DNA from: Fidelibacterota bacterium
Lineage (GTDB): Bacteria > Fidelibacterota > Marinisomatia > SCGC-AAA003-L08 > JACNLC01
Assembly: GCA_018657495.1 (NCBI GenBank)
Contig: JABHXA010000007.1
Coordinates: 1 to 64,000 of the forward strand
Length of the DNA: 64,000 nt
Direction of reading: 5' to 3'
Translations under genes and position numbers: made by a program
Notes under the pieces: model-generated
The model's input: only the letters and a program-made list of their open reading frames with translations
What the model was told of the DNA's origin: nothing
Databases searched by the model: none
Shown here: positions 46,638 to 56,788 of the stretch, in pieces
How positions within the stretch are numbered: the stretch's first letter is position 1
Layout: each line of letters starts with the position of its first letter

Positions 46638-48647
46638 ATGATTGAGACCCATCATATTTCTATATCATTTTATATCATCGCCCTCTTTGCCATGGCTTAC
46701 ATGGTCTACAATTCTCGCCGGATATTTGTTATCTTTAAAGGCAAATCTGAAATAAAAAAACCGAGACATATCTTTGAGCAAATTGGTAATTTCCTGACAT
46801 TCGGTATTGCCCAGCGAGGGATATATTCCAGACGATTTTCTTATGCAACCATAATGCATTTTTTTCTTGGCTGGGGATTTTTTGAACTGCTGTTTGCCAC
46901 AACGGTGGATTTTGCCACTGCCAGGGGATTCTTTTTAGAATACTTACCTGGGATGGATGAGCCCTGGTTTGCATTTTTGAATGATACAGGTGGCTTATTA
47001 TTATTTATCGGTTTGGTCATGGCCTTATACCGTAGAATGATGGATCGACCGGAATTACTTCCTCATTCAAATCTGACTCAACGTGGAAATTTATTTGGTG
47101 ATACCGGGATTTTATGTTTTCTGCTTTTATTAGTATTTGGTGGATATCTTTCAGAAGCAGCGAGGATTGCCGTTGATCAACCTGTTGATGCCGGCTATTC
47201 GTGGATAGGTTATCCCCTGTCAAATATGTTGTCGTTGTCGACCTGGATCACTTTGAAACCGACATTATGGTGGTTTCATGCAATTACGTCATTGTTATTT
47301 ATCGCCCTCCTCCCCACTACCAAAATGATGCATTCTATTGCAGTCATTCTGAATATTGTCTTTACCAATCGATCTCGGCGAGGTGAAGTTCGTACTATGC
47401 ATGTGTCAAAAATCTTGGAAGATCCTGATCTTGATATTGAGAATATTTCCCTTGGCGTAAGTAAAGTTGAAGAATTTACCTGGAAACAATTACTCGACAG
47501 TGTTTCATGCACTGAATGTGCCAGATGCACGACTGTCTGCCCTGCTGCCCTGACTGGTAAACCGCTATCTCCTATGAAAATTATCACAGATATTAGACAA
47601 AGTCTGTATGATACACATGTGCATAATATTGAATCTGAAAAACTAATTGGTGGATTAATCTCAGAAAATGAACTTTGGTCATGTACAACTTGCGGGGCCT
47701 GTATGGATATTTGCCCAGTATTGATTGATCATGTTCCGACAATTGTTGACATGAGAAGACACCTTGTCCTCTCAGAAGGTTTACCTCCTGAGCAGGCAGC
47801 AGAAAGCCTGGAAAAAATTATGCAGAATGGCAATCCCTGGGGATTCCCAAAAAAAGATCGACTAAAATGGGCCTCTGATGCAGGACTGGATGTACCGGTT
47901 TTTTCTCAAAAGAAGTCTGCTGAATACCTTTATTGGGTGGGATGCGCCGGAGCCTATGACCCCAGGAATCAGGAAGTGAGCCGTGCTGTTATCAATATTA
48001 TGAATACTGCCGGACTTGATTTTGCAGTGTTAGGCACTGAAGAAAGTTGTACAGGAGATTCTGCCAGACGGTTGGGAGAAGAATACACATTTGAAACAAT
48101 GGCGTTGCAAAATATTGAAATCTTAGAGAAATACAAATTTAGTAAAATAATTACCCAATGCCCACATTGCTTTCACACTCTCAAGAATGAATATGTTGAT
48201 TTTGGCGGTAATTTTGATGTTATTCATCACTCTGAACTGATAAATGATCTAATGGAATCAAAAAGTATTTCTGTAACGAAATCTGACTTGAAAACTATTA
48301 CCTATCATGACCCATGTTATTTGGGAAGATACAATGACATCTATGATACACCCCGGAATATATTGCAGAATTCCACCGATGCACACAAGATTGTTGAGAT
48401 GGAAAACAATCGAAATAACAGTTTCTGTTGCGGAGCTGGAGGCGGCAATATGTGGCACGAAATTAATGAAGGTGAGAGAGTAAACGTTGTCCGATTTAGA
48501 GAAGCAGTTTCCTCAGGTGCAGAGACCATTGTTACCGCCTGTTCCTTTTGCCTCATTATGATGGATGATGCAATGCGTGTGGATGGCAAGGAAGAAGAAA
48601 TCAAAATTCTTGACATTGCTGAGGTCGTAAACAGCAAGATCAATTGA
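46638..48647 (+). CDS. Membrane-bound Etf-linked FeS oxidoreductase (NarI-like plus HdrD-like CCG domains)
   Basis: The protein has 669 residues. The N-terminal part (about 8-250) has about six membrane helices with paired His, as in NarI-type cytochrome b subunits. Two [4Fe-4S] motifs follow: Cys291, 294, 297, 301 (CTECARCTTVCPA) and Cys349, 352, 355, 359 (CTTCGACMDICPV). Then come two CCG-type domains (ESCTGDSARRLGEE, QCPHCFHTL; and DPCYLGRYND, FCCGAGGGNMWHE, ACSFC) like HdrD/GlcF. In anaerobes such proteins next to etfBA pass electrons from the flavoprotein to menaquinone. GGAG lies before the ATG. The direction and donor are inferred. Confidence 0.88.
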   Translation: MIETHHISISFYIIALFAMAYMVYNSRRIFVIFKGKSEIKKPRHIFEQIGNFLTFGIAQRGIYSRRFSYATIMHFFLGWGFFELLFATTVDFATARGFFLEYLPGMDEPWFAFLNDTGGLLLFIGLVMALYRRMMDRPELLPHSNLTQRGNLFGDTGILCFLLLLVFGGYLSEAARIAVDQPVDAGYSWIGYPLSNMLSLSTWITLKPTLWWFHAITSLLFIALLPTTKMMHSIAVILNIVFTNRSRRGEVRTMHVSKILEDPDLDIENISLGVSKVEEFTWKQLLDSVSCTECARCTTVCPAALTGKPLSPMKIITDIRQSLYDTHVHNIESEKLIGGLISENELWSCTTCGACMDICPVLIDHVPTIVDMRRHLVLSEGLPPEQAAESLEKIMQNGNPWGFPKKDRLKWASDAGLDVPVFSQKKSAEYLYWVGCAGAYDPRNQEVSRAVINIMNTAGLDFAVLGTEESCTGDSARRLGEEYTFETMALQNIEILEKYKFSKIITQCPHCFHTLKNEYVDFGGNFDVIHHSELINDLMESKSISVTKSDLKTITYHDPCYLGRYNDIYDTPRNILQNSTDAHKIVEMENNRNNSFCCGAGGGNMWHEINEGERVNVVRFREAVSSGAETIVTACSFCLIMMDDAMRVDGKEEEIKILDIAEVVNSKIN

Positions 48648-48772
48648 CAAAATAATCTCTTGAAAATATACGCAAAAAGACGTAGGTTGTGGCGATAACA
48701 CACTATCAAAAGAATTTAATTCAATCAATAAAATAAATTAAAATCAATAACTACAAAACAAGGAGAGTTGTA

Positions 48773-50752
48773 ATGAGATTAAAAATGCACTCGTTTATTG
48801 TGATCTTAACATTGCTGTGTACTGTCGGTTTGATGGCACAGGATATTGCCGGTGATTATAAAATGAATGGCCTATATGTCGTCTATCATGATATAATCAG
48901 ATCCGAAACAAATTTGGTTGTGACTGATACATATGGTATGGGCATTACTATCCCTATTTCTACTATGCCTGAGGGTTATGTTTTTTATCATACATATAAT
49001 GGACCCCATAGTGAAGCAGCATTGACTGCAACAGGTATAAACTTGAATGTCTCATTTGGTGCTGACGGCATTGGTTCTATTACTGAAGGTAGTTTTTATC
49101 CGGATGTAAATGCCGTTGACTGTATATCTCAAGTGCAAGTATTGCCAATTACTGATGATATGGAGTATTCCTCAAATCTCGATGCCGATTTGACTATCCC
49201 TGCAATTGATATGATTGGGTATCCATCTCCCAGTATTTATGCTGGCAATAATTCCGGTAGTTTGTCTCTCTCAACTGGATTTGTACTGGATTATTTCCCT
49301 GCAACTCCAACTAATGTAACCCTTCCATCAGCTTATTTCATTGATTTTGAACCTGATGGCAATATTGACGTCTATGTTCCCGCTGGAACAAATGTTCCTG
49401 GGACGACCTGCGGATATGTAAAAAAAGATGCTGGTATGGTTTCAATGTCAGACATCAACCAATCTATGGGGGTTTATCCTGATATGTATGTCGAATGGCA
49501 TGCTTTGGATGGTCCTATATCTGAGTCTGGTCTTGGTGATATTGTTGGTGAGGATGAAGATGGCTTGACTGGTGATTATGATCGTATTTTTGGTTTACCT
49601 TATGTTACGGTTACCTATATGAGCGCAGCTTGCGGATTTAATTACCCGATTGCCGGCGATGTTTCTGCCGTGTTTGAAGATCTTGGACTTGGTGCCTGTG
49701 TTGAAGAAGTTTCTGTTGGTAACGATATGTATCTCATGGATGCCCAGTTTGCCACATGGGGTAATTTCCTTACCATGAATGGAGTTGTATTTAGTGGAAC
49801 ACTTGAAGCGTTGATGTTACAGGGCTTCAGCTATGAAGATGCTTTAAATTATATTATCACTAATCAACCAGGATTATTAGCTGACGATAGTGACCACGAT
49901 TTCAATGGCGTCGATGGTCGACTGGTGATGAATTTCGCTCCTACTTGTCTGCCTGAATATGAGTCCCGTCTTGTTATGCTTGAGTTCCGTGATATCAACG
50001 CCGGATGCGCTCATGATGGTGATGTCGATGGTGATGGTGCCCTAACTGTAACCGATATTGTTGCTTCTGTAGGATATATTCTTGGAAACAATGATCTTGA
50101 TCAGGATCAATTCTGTAATGCTGATATGAATGGTGATCAGAATGTTACCGTTCTTGATATAGTTCAAATGGTTTCTTATATTCTAACACCAAGAATATCC
50201 GATCAAGCCTCTGCCCTTAATATAACAAACGATAATAATTCAGTATCATTTGAGTCAAATGGTATGGTCGGTGGTATTGAAATGGTTTTATCACATAGTG
50301 AAAATTTCTCTTTAGATTTAACATCTAATGCATTGGTGTCCGATTATCGCACCGATGGAAATTCGACTCACTTAATGATTATTGCACCAAATTCGAATGA
50401 ATTATTTACCGCTCAAGGTGATTTTGTAATCGAAAGTATTCTTGCTGCCTCTGGAAGTGATTATATCGATGTTACGATTCAGACCCCTACAGAGTTCTCA
50501 ATCAGTCCAGCATATCCAAATCCATTCAACCCGGTGACTCAAATGACACTTTCATTGGATGTTGGAAGTGATGTTTCAATGGTAGTTTTTAATATCAAGG
50601 GACAGATCGTTTCAACGCTGGTAAATGAATATAGAGATGCTGGTAACTATGATATCACTTGGAATGCCTCCACACAGCCAAGCGGTATGTACTTTGTAAA
50701 AACCATGCTTAATTCTCAATCTTACACTCAAAAACTTATTCTATTGAAATAG
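48773..50752 (+). CDS. Secreted protein with dockerin repeats and a type IX sorting tail
   Basis: The 659-residue protein has a signal peptide (about 1-22). Residues about 25-400 are an unfamiliar beta-rich region. A dockerin type I pair follows at about 419-470 (GDVDGDGALTVTDIVASVGY and ADMNGDQNVTVLDIVQMVSY). The last about 80 residues are a Por/type IX C-terminal sorting domain: YPNPFNPVTQM, VFNIKGQIVSTLVN, YDITWNA, SGMYFVK and a terminal LLK. AAGGAG precedes the ATG. It is therefore exported by type IX secretion and may dock to a cohesin-like scaffold such as the giant protein. A strong terminator follows. Docking is inferred. Confidence 0.88.
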   Translation: MRLKMHSFIVILTLLCTVGLMAQDIAGDYKMNGLYVVYHDIIRSETNLVVTDTYGMGITIPISTMPEGYVFYHTYNGPHSEAALTATGINLNVSFGADGIGSITEGSFYPDVNAVDCISQVQVLPITDDMEYSSNLDADLTIPAIDMIGYPSPSIYAGNNSGSLSLSTGFVLDYFPATPTNVTLPSAYFIDFEPDGNIDVYVPAGTNVPGTTCGYVKKDAGMVSMSDINQSMGVYPDMYVEWHALDGPISESGLGDIVGEDEDGLTGDYDRIFGLPYVTVTYMSAACGFNYPIAGDVSAVFEDLGLGACVEEVSVGNDMYLMDAQFATWGNFLTMNGVVFSGTLEALMLQGFSYEDALNYIITNQPGLLADDSDHDFNGVDGRLVMNFAPTCLPEYESRLVMLEFRDINAGCAHDGDVDGDGALTVTDIVASVGYILGNNDLDQDQFCNADMNGDQNVTVLDIVQMVSYILTPRISDQASALNITNDNNSVSFESNGMVGGIEMVLSHSENFSLDLTSNALVSDYRTDGNSTHLMIIAPNSNELFTAQGDFVIESILAASGSDYIDVTIQTPTEFSISPAYPNPFNPVTQMTLSLDVGSDVSMVVFNIKGQIVSTLVNEYRDAGNYDITWNASTQPSGMYFVKTMLNSQSYTQKLILLK

Positions 50753-50775
50753 TTAGTTTTCACAAATTGACTTTT

Positions 50776-50804
50776 AAAAAGGGGGCAATATTGCCCCCTT
50801 TTTT
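50776..50804. terminator. Terminator after the dockerin/T9SS gene
   Basis: GGGGGCA (50781-50787) pairs with TGCCCCC (50792-50798) around a 4-nt loop, flanked by A5 and T6 runs. A textbook intrinsic terminator. Confidence 0.9.
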
Positions 50805-50950
50805 ATTTATATCTATTTATAACATATTTAATTTCATATAAACAGGTATATTTATTTTGATTGTAAATACCGTCGGATACTTTTAGATTTAATATCTATT
50901 TTTATAAGAGTTTCACATCAAAAGCAGCGATTAAACAACAGGATTTTTCC

Positions 50951-53900
50951 ATGGCAATAACAAAGATAATCATCATTATTACGTTTTTTACGATATTATT
51001 TGCCAGGAATGGAAGTGTTCACGGAAAAATTACTGATAAATCTGACGATTCCCCGCTAATAGGTGCCAATGTTATTGTGGAAGATACATTCATGGGCGGA
51101 GCGGCTGATATTGAAGGTCAATATACAATCTCTAATGTTCCTCCTGGCATTTATACACTCACCGCTAAATATATTGGGTATGAACAACTATCACTAACCT
51201 TAGAAGTACTCGATGGAAAATCTATCACCCTTGATTTCGCTCTCATACCTGCAGCAATTCGCGTCAAAGGGGCCCAGGTTACTGGTATAAAACGGCAGGA
51301 TAAAGTTACAAAAGCTCCCGCCTCTGTAGAAATTATAAGCAATAGGGACATCCGAAGACAAAATACCACAAATATTGGGTCCTATCTAAAGGGATTAAAA
51401 GGGGTTGACTTTACCGCCAGCGGTATAAACAATTATAGTATATCTATCCGCGGTTTTAATAGTAGTTTCAGCTCTCGGCTTCTCACTTTGACAGATGGCA
51501 GAATTGCCAATATACCTGCTTTGAGAGTAATTAATTATTCTACTATTCCGCAATCAACAGAAGATGTGGAAAAAATTGAAGTTGTATTGGGTCCGGCAAC
51601 TGCGTTATATGGTGCTAATGCCCATAGTGGAGTCATAAATATTTCGTCTAAATCTCCTGCTGATTCTGAAGGATTAACTATGAATTTCTCAGGTAGTAGT
51701 GATGAAAGAGAATTAAAAAAAATATCCGGGAGATGGGCAAAGAAATTTAATGACTTCAGTATGAAAGTATCTGCCTCCTACCTCCATGCCCAGGAATGGG
51801 AATATGTCTCAGAACGGGAATACAAAGCACATAGCTATCCATGGGTGGGATTCCCCGATCGCGCTAATGATGGTAAAGATAATAATCCCTGGGGATCAGG
51901 AATTCCTTCTACTGGTGGTACACGGGCAAATGCCAATTGGGGAGTAAATATCAATGGTGATACTCTCTTGATTGGAGACGGTGAGGCAAACCATGGTGAT
52001 CTTGATGGTGATGGACTGGCTGGAGAGGATTGGTTTAACGGTATAGATGATGACGGAGACGGACTTGTTGATGAAGACTACTTTTTTGCGGATAACATCG
52101 ATAATTCTGAACCATTTACAGATTCAAATGGAGATGGTGAGCATACATTGGGTGAACCCTTTGAAGACTGGAACAGCAATGGTATCTGGGATGGAATGAA
52201 TGATGATATCGACGAGAGAATAGATCTGACAAATGATATTTGGTACGACGGCTTTGATAATGACGGGACTGGCGGTGCCGATGATTCAAACGAAAGGGTG
52301 AGTAATACTGATCTTGCCCTACCTGAGTGGGCTCATAATATTGAAGAACAAAATATAATTTTATTCCAAGGCAGAAGTTCTGAAACAATCCACGGAGATC
52401 CCAATCCATGGTATGATGCAAATGGAAACAATATACATCTAAGAGGCGATTTTGTCTATTCTGAAGATGATACCGAAATGTTATTTGATAATTATATTTT
52501 TGATTATGGATTAGATGGACTACCCGGGGATCCATTTGATGATTCCAAAGGAGATAGTGAATTTCAAAAAGGTGAAAATGCCTTTAGCATAGGTACTTCA
52601 TGGATATTCTTTGATAATGGTCTTGATGGCATCGCAAATACTGGTGATTTCGGTGAGTCTGATGGGATTTGGCAGCCTGGTGATGGCTGGCTAGACTCAA
52701 ATGGAAATGATCAGGTAGATATTGATGGTGTTGATGGATATAACCCTACCTTTACAGAAGATAATTATTTAGATGTCTGGCCTCCCCCAAACGGTATTTG
52801 GGATGAAGGAGAACAAATTTATGATTATGGAATAGATGGTTTACCCAATACAGGTGATGCTGGTGAAAGCGATGGGTTAATTCCCTTCGACATTGATGAA
52901 GGCGATCTGGTTTATGATACTGGCGATGGCTGTTTTGGCTGTGAAGATGATTATCGAGAAAACTTCCAGGTAGTTCAAGATACTGACGGTGATGGTCTAG
53001 TGGATTATCCTGATTTTGAGGTTGACAATAGAAAAGTAGACGTTCGAATGGACTATCGCTACAACAGCGATCTATCATTTACATTCCAGGGTGGGTACTC
53101 ATTCACAAAAACTCAACAAGTTACTGGTATTGGCAGATATATCGCCGATGGCTGGGAATCAACATTTTATCAGGGGAGGGCTCTATACAAAAAGTGGTTT
53201 TTCCAGGCATATGTTAATAAAAGTCATTCAGGTGATACAAGGGGATATAATCTTGGCGATCGAATTACCGATCAATCATCAAATTTTGCATTGCAATTAC
53301 AACATAATGACAAATATCGTATTGACAAAACTTATACATCTGAATTAATATGGGGAGTCGATTATTTTAGGACTATGCCCAAAACATTTGGAACCATTTT
53401 AAATGACGGACCCAATGGTTATGACAATGATGGTGATAATATTTTTCTCATTAGTGATGGTATAGATAACGATAATGACGGCGAGATAGACGAAATAAAC
53501 GAAGGAATTGACGAACCAGATGAATTTGGTAATGTAGATGCCAATGAATTCGGCGTTTATTATCAAAGTTCTACTTTACTTACCCGGGATAAAAGATGGA
53601 AATTGATCACCGCCGCCAGGTTAGATCACCATGATCAACTTTCTGAAGAAGGTTTGCTCTTTGGTCCAAAAATCGGAGTCATATACGAGCCGAATGAGAG
53701 AAAATCATGGCGTATGACCTATGGAAAAGCTTACAATACTCCTACCACTACTGCCCTGTTTACCGATATTTATTTAGGGAAAAATTTCCTCTTTGATGTT
53801 TACTCCAAAGGGAATCTTAATGGAACACCCTATGCCCGGGTTGGCGCTGACAATCCTGTGCACTCACCAGGTTATAGTGGATGTTATAATCCAGGTACGG

Positions 53901-55204
53901 GGGTTATTTGTCCAGGTGATTCCGGTTATGATGATGAATTGGGATTTGTTGAAATTGGTCTGTTTGATGAAGGATATTTTGATGATTATTCTGAGAGGGT
54001 AGATGGTGCACCATTTTTCTTTAATATCGCTGATCCCATTGCTCCCACTGACTGGATAGCCCTGGATACCTCACGATATCTTATTTTTGTTCCTGAAGTC
54101 AATGGTGATGGGGTTTTATATACACCGGAAGAGACTCATAATATTCCTGATGTAGATCCACTAAGATCTGAAAGTCTTCAGACTTTTGAACTGGGATACA
54201 AGGGATTTATTAACAATAAGACTTTCCTAACTTTTGATTATTATGTCAATTATTATGAAAATTTCTTTAGCCCTGCCACCATTATAACTCCTACAGTTGT
54301 TCTGCGCTATAATTATGACCTATTGGGCAATTATCTGGGTGAAGCTACCATAGATGATCATCAAATAGTTGGACTTCTCCCTGCTGATGCTTCAGGCTCT
54401 AACCCGCCTTATGGTACTGCCTGGAATGGCATTGATGATGATGATGATTGGGAGACCTGGTCCGATGATTTTGGATGGGGTGATATTGCCGATCCGGGAG
54501 AATGGGGGTTTGTGGCCTGGGAAGTGGATTCAAATAATGACACAACGGGTTATGTTCTATACGAACCTTGGGAAGTATTTCAAATAGGAAATCAGTTTAA
54601 ACCCGAATATGACACTCCTTCTCAATTTTGGGAAGCTGTTGGTGTAGATGAGTATCACAAACTCACTGGTTTAAATGAAGCGGAAATGGTGCCTAGTGCA
54701 GTTATCGGAGCTGATGGTACTCGTGCTTTAACACCAGGGACGGCCTATTCAGCGCCGCATATTGTCTTAAGCTCATTAAATTATGGTAAGGTCTGGATTC
54801 AGGGTTTAGATTTAAGTTTTACCCACTTCCTCAGTTCTTCGGTCTCAATTAATGGGAATTTTTCCTGGTATAATTCAACAAATTTCTATAATGAACTCAC
54901 AAAAAAACATGATCCGATCAATGCTCCAAAATACAAATGGACCATCGGAGCCAAATGGGAAACAAGTTTTGGGTCTGTTTCCGGCAGTCTGAGACATGTA
55001 GATTCATTTGAATGGTCAGACGGTTTATGGATCGGTACAATCGGTCCTTATAACATCCTGAATATTCATACTTCATATAAAATCAATCATCATTTGACAT
55101 TTAATGTCTCAGGCTTGAACCTGCTGGATGATTTTCATAGAGAACTTATCGGCGGTGCCAAACTGGGTCGTCAATTCGTCATGCGCTTGTCTGCAAAATT
55201 ATAA
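50951..55204 (+). CDS. TonB-dependent outer-membrane receptor with Asp-rich Ca-binding-like inserts
   Basis: The 1,417-residue receptor has a signal peptide (about 1-18) and a carboxypeptidase-regulatory-like domain (about 22-105, GKITDKSDDSPLIGANVIVE). A TonB plug (about 120-235) follows, ending PATALYGANAHSGVINISSKSP. A beta-barrel then runs to the C-terminal LSAKL. Three extracellular-loop-like inserts are very acidic and rich in DxDxDG: about 335-693, 817-863 and 1157-1197. Similar spacing occurs in thrombospondin-3 and dockerin calcium loops. It probably imports a large substrate (glycan, peptide or metal chelate) using TonB energy. No substrate-binding SusD partner is adjacent. It lies 198 bp after the dockerin/T9SS gene, across a terminator. 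The plug motif spans residues 215-236. Confidence 0.9.
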   Translation: MAITKIIIIITFFTILFARNGSVHGKITDKSDDSPLIGANVIVEDTFMGGAADIEGQYTISNVPPGIYTLTAKYIGYEQLSLTLEVLDGKSITLDFALIPAAIRVKGAQVTGIKRQDKVTKAPASVEIISNRDIRRQNTTNIGSYLKGLKGVDFTASGINNYSISIRGFNSSFSSRLLTLTDGRIANIPALRVINYSTIPQSTEDVEKIEVVLGPATALYGANAHSGVINISSKSPADSEGLTMNFSGSSDERELKKISGRWAKKFNDFSMKVSASYLHAQEWEYVSEREYKAHSYPWVGFPDRANDGKDNNPWGSGIPSTGGTRANANWGVNINGDTLLIGDGEANHGDLDGDGLAGEDWFNGIDDDGDGLVDEDYFFADNIDNSEPFTDSNGDGEHTLGEPFEDWNSNGIWDGMNDDIDERIDLTNDIWYDGFDNDGTGGADDSNERVSNTDLALPEWAHNIEEQNIILFQGRSSETIHGDPNPWYDANGNNIHLRGDFVYSEDDTEMLFDNYIFDYGLDGLPGDPFDDSKGDSEFQKGENAFSIGTSWIFFDNGLDGIANTGDFGESDGIWQPGDGWLDSNGNDQVDIDGVDGYNPTFTEDNYLDVWPPPNGIWDEGEQIYDYGIDGLPNTGDAGESDGLIPFDIDEGDLVYDTGDGCFGCEDDYRENFQVVQDTDGDGLVDYPDFEVDNRKVDVRMDYRYNSDLSFTFQGGYSFTKTQQVTGIGRYIADGWESTFYQGRALYKKWFFQAYVNKSHSGDTRGYNLGDRITDQSSNFALQLQHNDKYRIDKTYTSELIWGVDYFRTMPKTFGTILNDGPNGYDNDGDNIFLISDGIDNDNDGEIDEINEGIDEPDEFGNVDANEFGVYYQSSTLLTRDKRWKLITAARLDHHDQLSEEGLLFGPKIGVIYEPNERKSWRMTYGKAYNTPTTTALFTDIYLGKNFLFDVYSKGNLNGTPYARVGADNPVHSPGYSGCYNPGTGVICPGDSGYDDELGFVEIGLFDEGYFDDYSERVDGAPFFFNIADPIAPTDWIALDTSRYLIFVPEVNGDGVLYTPEETHNIPDVDPLRSESLQTFELGYKGFINNKTFLTFDYYVNYYENFFSPATIITPTVVLRYNYDLLGNYLGEATIDDHQIVGLLPADASGSNPPYGTAWNGIDDDDDWETWSDDFGWGDIADPGEWGFVAWEVDSNNDTTGYVLYEPWEVFQIGNQFKPEYDTPSQFWEAVGVDEYHKLTGLNEAEMVPSAVIGADGTRALTPGTAYSAPHIVLSSLNYGKVWIQGLDLSFTHFLSSSVSINGNFSWYNSTNFYNELTKKHDPINAPKYKWTIGAKWETSFGSVSGSLRHVDSFEWSDGLWIGTIGPYNILNIHTSYKINHHLTFNVSGLNLLDDFHRELIGGAKLGRQFVMRLSAKL

Positions 55205-55325
55205 ACACCAGCATCTTATGTCAGTTCAAATCATTTTTTTAGGATTATTGGAATCAAAATGAAGCACATATTTAAATACGTTTGAAAATTTCAATTCTCA
55301 AATAAAGATCTTTTGATAATATCTC

Positions 55326-55886
55326 ATGTATAATTTTTTATTGGATCTAGATTACACCATCTTTTTTTTTATAAACGGAAATCTGTCCAATCCATTTTTT
55401 GATTGGTTTATGCCCGTGCTGGATAAACCAGGTCCATATCTACTACCATTTATTCTCCTTTGGATATATCTAATTTTTAAAACCAAAACCAGAAAGTTAT
55501 TTATTCTTCTGTTAGTACCGTTAACAATACTTTGTGTGGATCAAACTGGTTTAGCGGTTAAAAAACTTGAGCTGAGAGCTCGTCCATGGGTAGGTCAGGA
55601 GACTGGTACGGTAAACCATTTGGGTGGATCCGGAGGTAAACACAAATCATTCCCGTCAAATCACGCTGCAAATGCTGCTGCCCTTGCAGTTATTTTTTCA
55701 TATCTTGTCAGAAAACCGAGATGCATTTTCTGGATTTTCGCAGCAATTGTGATGTTCTCCAGAATTTATATTGGTGTCCACTACCCGGCAGATATTATTG
55801 CAGGGGGTTTGCTTGGACTTGTAATCTCAAAATTAATTATTTTTGCATTTGAGAAAATAAAGCTTCTAAATAAAAAAGGGGGATAA
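55326..55886 (+). CDS. PAP2-family membrane phosphatase
   Basis: The 186-residue membrane enzyme has about five helices. The three phosphatase motifs are complete: KKLELRARP (K-x6-RP), PSNHAA and SRIYIGVHYPAD. The family removes phosphate from lipid phosphates such as undecaprenyl pyrophosphate or phosphatidate at the periplasmic side. No clear Shine-Dalgarno. The stop codon is inside a terminator hairpin. The exact substrate cannot be read from the sequence; lipid A or undecaprenyl pyrophosphate are both possible. Confidence 0.9.
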   Translation: MYNFLLDLDYTIFFFINGNLSNPFFDWFMPVLDKPGPYLLPFILLWIYLIFKTKTRKLFILLLVPLTILCVDQTGLAVKKLELRARPWVGQETGTVNHLGGSGGKHKSFPSNHAANAAALAVIFSYLVRKPRCIFWIFAAIVMFSRIYIGVHYPADIIAGGLLGLVISKLIIFAFEKIKLLNKKGG

Positions 55887-55902
55887 TATATCCCCCTTTT
55901 TT
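55872..55902. terminator. Bidirectional terminator after the PAP2 gene
   Basis: GGGGGA (55878-55883) pairs with TCCCCC (55891-55896), extended by A6/T6 flanks. It covers the PAP2 stop codon and can also serve the convergent DUF3467 gene. Confidence 0.88.
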
Positions 55903-55925
55903 ATTTCTGTCATATTGTTCAATTC

Positions 55926-56252
55926 TTAATTTGGTAGTGTGTCACCTGGGATTTTAAAATTAAACTGTTTCTGTCCATCAGTTTTGACCATTTTTATCTC
56001 ACCAAACTTACCTTCATATTTCTTGATGTTATCTTGTAAGATAAGCATAAGTGTTTTCGTTTGTGGCGGGGTCATTAATATCCTTGATTTAACCTTCGCT
56101 TTTGGCATCCCTGGCAGCATTCTGGCAAAATCAATTACAAACTCCGCCGGTGAATGAGTTACAATGGAAAAATTTACATATTCCCCTTGTGATGTCTTTT
56201 CATCCAACTCAATTTGAATTTGTTTTTGTTTTGTTTTATTATCAGATTCCAT
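55926..56252 (-). CDS. DUF3467 protein
   Basis: The 108-residue protein matches DUF3467 across its length: GEYVNFSIVTHSPAEFVIDFARMLPG, SRILMTPPQTKTLMLILQDNIKKYE and a short C-terminus. The family is widespread in FCB and archaeal genomes with no known role. It is convergent with the PAP2 gene and lies 36 bp downstream of the zinc-ribbon gene, so these two may form an operon. Its first motif covers residues about 24-49; invariant positions include the HSPxEF and PPQxK segments. Confidence 0.85.
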   Translation of the reverse strand: MESDNKTKQKQIQIELDEKTSQGEYVNFSIVTHSPAEFVIDFARMLPGMPKAKVKSRILMTPPQTKTLMLILQDNIKKYEGKFGEIKMVKTDGQKQFNFKIPGDTLPN

Positions 56253-56288
56253 TAATTCTCCATAATATAGATAGAACAGGTTTAATAA

Positions 56289-56717
56289 TTATTTTTTACT
56301 GTTTTTCTTGTCGTCTTCTTCTCGGTGTTTTCTATTAAAATCTCTCCAGTCATCATCCACATGTGCCCAATCCTCTGCAACATCAATGTCTTCAGTTTGA
56401 ATGATTAGGCCCATTTCATCTTCATATTTTTCGAATCTTTCTTTCTTATTCTCAAACTCATCAGGATCAGTCTCATCCTTCAATTCTTCAGAGGTTTCTT
56501 CTTTCCTTTTTATTTCATCACCATATAGTTTTTTATCAAAGAAATCCAAATTGCGCACTATGCCCTGCATCATCAAAAATTCCAGAAATGCTAGGTATTT
56601 TTTATGTTTCAAATTTTTCTTACATGTGGGACATTCCAATTTTTTTGCCAAATGTTCTTCGGCAATCGGTGTGGAACAAGCGGGACAAATTAGTCCCTCA
56701 AACGATGTTTCTTGCAT
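56289..56717 (-). CDS. Zinc-ribbon protein with charged tail, unknown
   Basis: The 142-residue protein has four Cys in pairs, C11-x2-C14 and C29-x2-C32, forming a small zinc-ribbon at the N-terminus. A helical segment follows (about 40-62), then a long Glu/Lys/Asp-rich tail (about 68-142). The family is not recognised. The tail suggests binding to other proteins or nucleic acids. It is encoded just before the DUF3467 gene on the same strand and 71 bp after the GlmU-like gene. Confidence 0.65.
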   Translation of the reverse strand: MQETSFEGLICPACSTPIAEEHLAKKLECPTCKKNLKHKKYLAFLEFLMMQGIVRNLDFFDKKLYGDEIKRKEETSEELKDETDPDEFENKKERFEKYEDEMGLIIQTEDIDVAEDWAHVDDDWRDFNRKHREEDDKKNSKK

Positions 56718-56788
56718 ATTTTTCTCCGTTATTCAGGGGCAGAAATATACTTTCCATTATAAAACGATTCAAACGATTTATTTTGGGT

